From Thauera sedimentorum (GTDB lineage Bacteria; Pseudomonadota; Gammaproteobacteria; Burkholderiales; Rhodocyclaceae), in assembly GCF_014489115.1 (NCBI RefSeq), contig NZ_JACTAH010000001.1, forward strand, positions 744,001 to 808,000: DNA of 64,000 nt. The letters run 5' to 3'. The notes under the pieces were generated by a model. That model made no database searches, was not told where the DNA came from, and saw nothing but the letters and a program-made list of their open reading frames with translations. Shown one piece after another: positions 63,133 to 64,000 of the stretch (positions are counted from its first letter, which is position 1; each line of letters begins with the position of its first letter). The position numbers were made by a program, and so were the translations under genes.

Positions 63133-63136
<4 letters not shown>
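62726..63136 (+). CDS. mrpC: Na+/H+ antiporter subunit C
   Basis: A 136-residue NuoK-like subunit with three helices; MLLDRNLVRVVLGVVVLGNA, DPL-equivalent NPLPQALVLTAIVIGFAL are typical. Its tail is longer than usual and acidic. Its start follows directly on the mrpA stop; its stop overlaps mrpD (ATGA). Confidence 0.92.

Positions 63137-64000
<864 letters not shown>

Overview
The window is high-GC, densely coded bacterial DNA. Gene content points to a betaproteobacterium of the Rhodocyclales (Thauera/Azoarcus/Zoogloea type). That placement is an inference from the PEP-CTERM regulatory set (PrsK/PrsR/PrsT), the SiaABCD module, a cation/acetate-type symporter of the VC_2705 kind and the heme-domain diguanylate cyclase, not from a database comparison. 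There is no rRNA, CRISPR array, integrase or transposase gene. Two tRNA genes (Ser-GGA, Arg-CCU) are present.

Bases 1-15300: the 3' part of an exonuclease fused to a kinase-like module, a sodium/solute symporter and a PhoD-like phosphatase point rightward. A leftward iron-uptake operon follows (TonB-dependent receptor, DUF3325, DUF3649, PepSY protein) with a Fur-type promoter region. Next come katG, with an OxyR-like site, and a chemoreceptor with a near-perfect sigma-28 promoter, then a small membrane-anchored sensor-like protein.

Bases 15400-28000: a leftward siaA-siaB-siaC-siaD operon (phosphatase, kinase, STAS-like switch protein, diguanylate cyclase), a soluble CZB-type chemoreceptor, psd, a Nudix hydrolase, trxC, a heme-binding diguanylate cyclase, an isoprenylcysteine-methyltransferase-like protein with its WYL regulator, a small membrane protein and an SLAC1-type channel. 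A REP-like inverted pair and a 150-bp MITE-like element lie in this part.

Bases 28000-36000: a complete type I restriction-modification operon, hsdM-hsdS-rhuM/fic-hsdR. It has its own promoter, an operator-like inverted repeat, an extended HsdM and an embedded Fic/RhuM protein, and ends at tRNA-Ser. This is the accessory region and the best place to look for something new.

Bases 36300-47300: a PEP-CTERM/exopolysaccharide block: priming glycosyltransferase, PrsK, PrsR, PrsT and a UDP-sugar dehydrogenase. A lytic transglycosylase and a trypsin-like protease follow. The exosortase and its substrates are not in the window.

Bases 47300-64000: tRNA-Arg, a PF10136 membrane protein, the ABC-F protein Uup, LemA with a GIDE/EF-hand partner, an MFS transporter with a 42-residue companion, an HDOD protein, a quinone oxidoreductase, a response regulator with a dead GGDEF domain, propionyl-CoA synthetase, and the start of an mrp (mnh) Na+/H+ antiporter operon that runs off the right edge.

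Cyclic-di-GMP signalling recurs (SiaD, the heme DGC, the degenerate GGDEF regulator). Together with the PEP-CTERM block it suggests an organism that regulates attachment or floc formation. That is inference.
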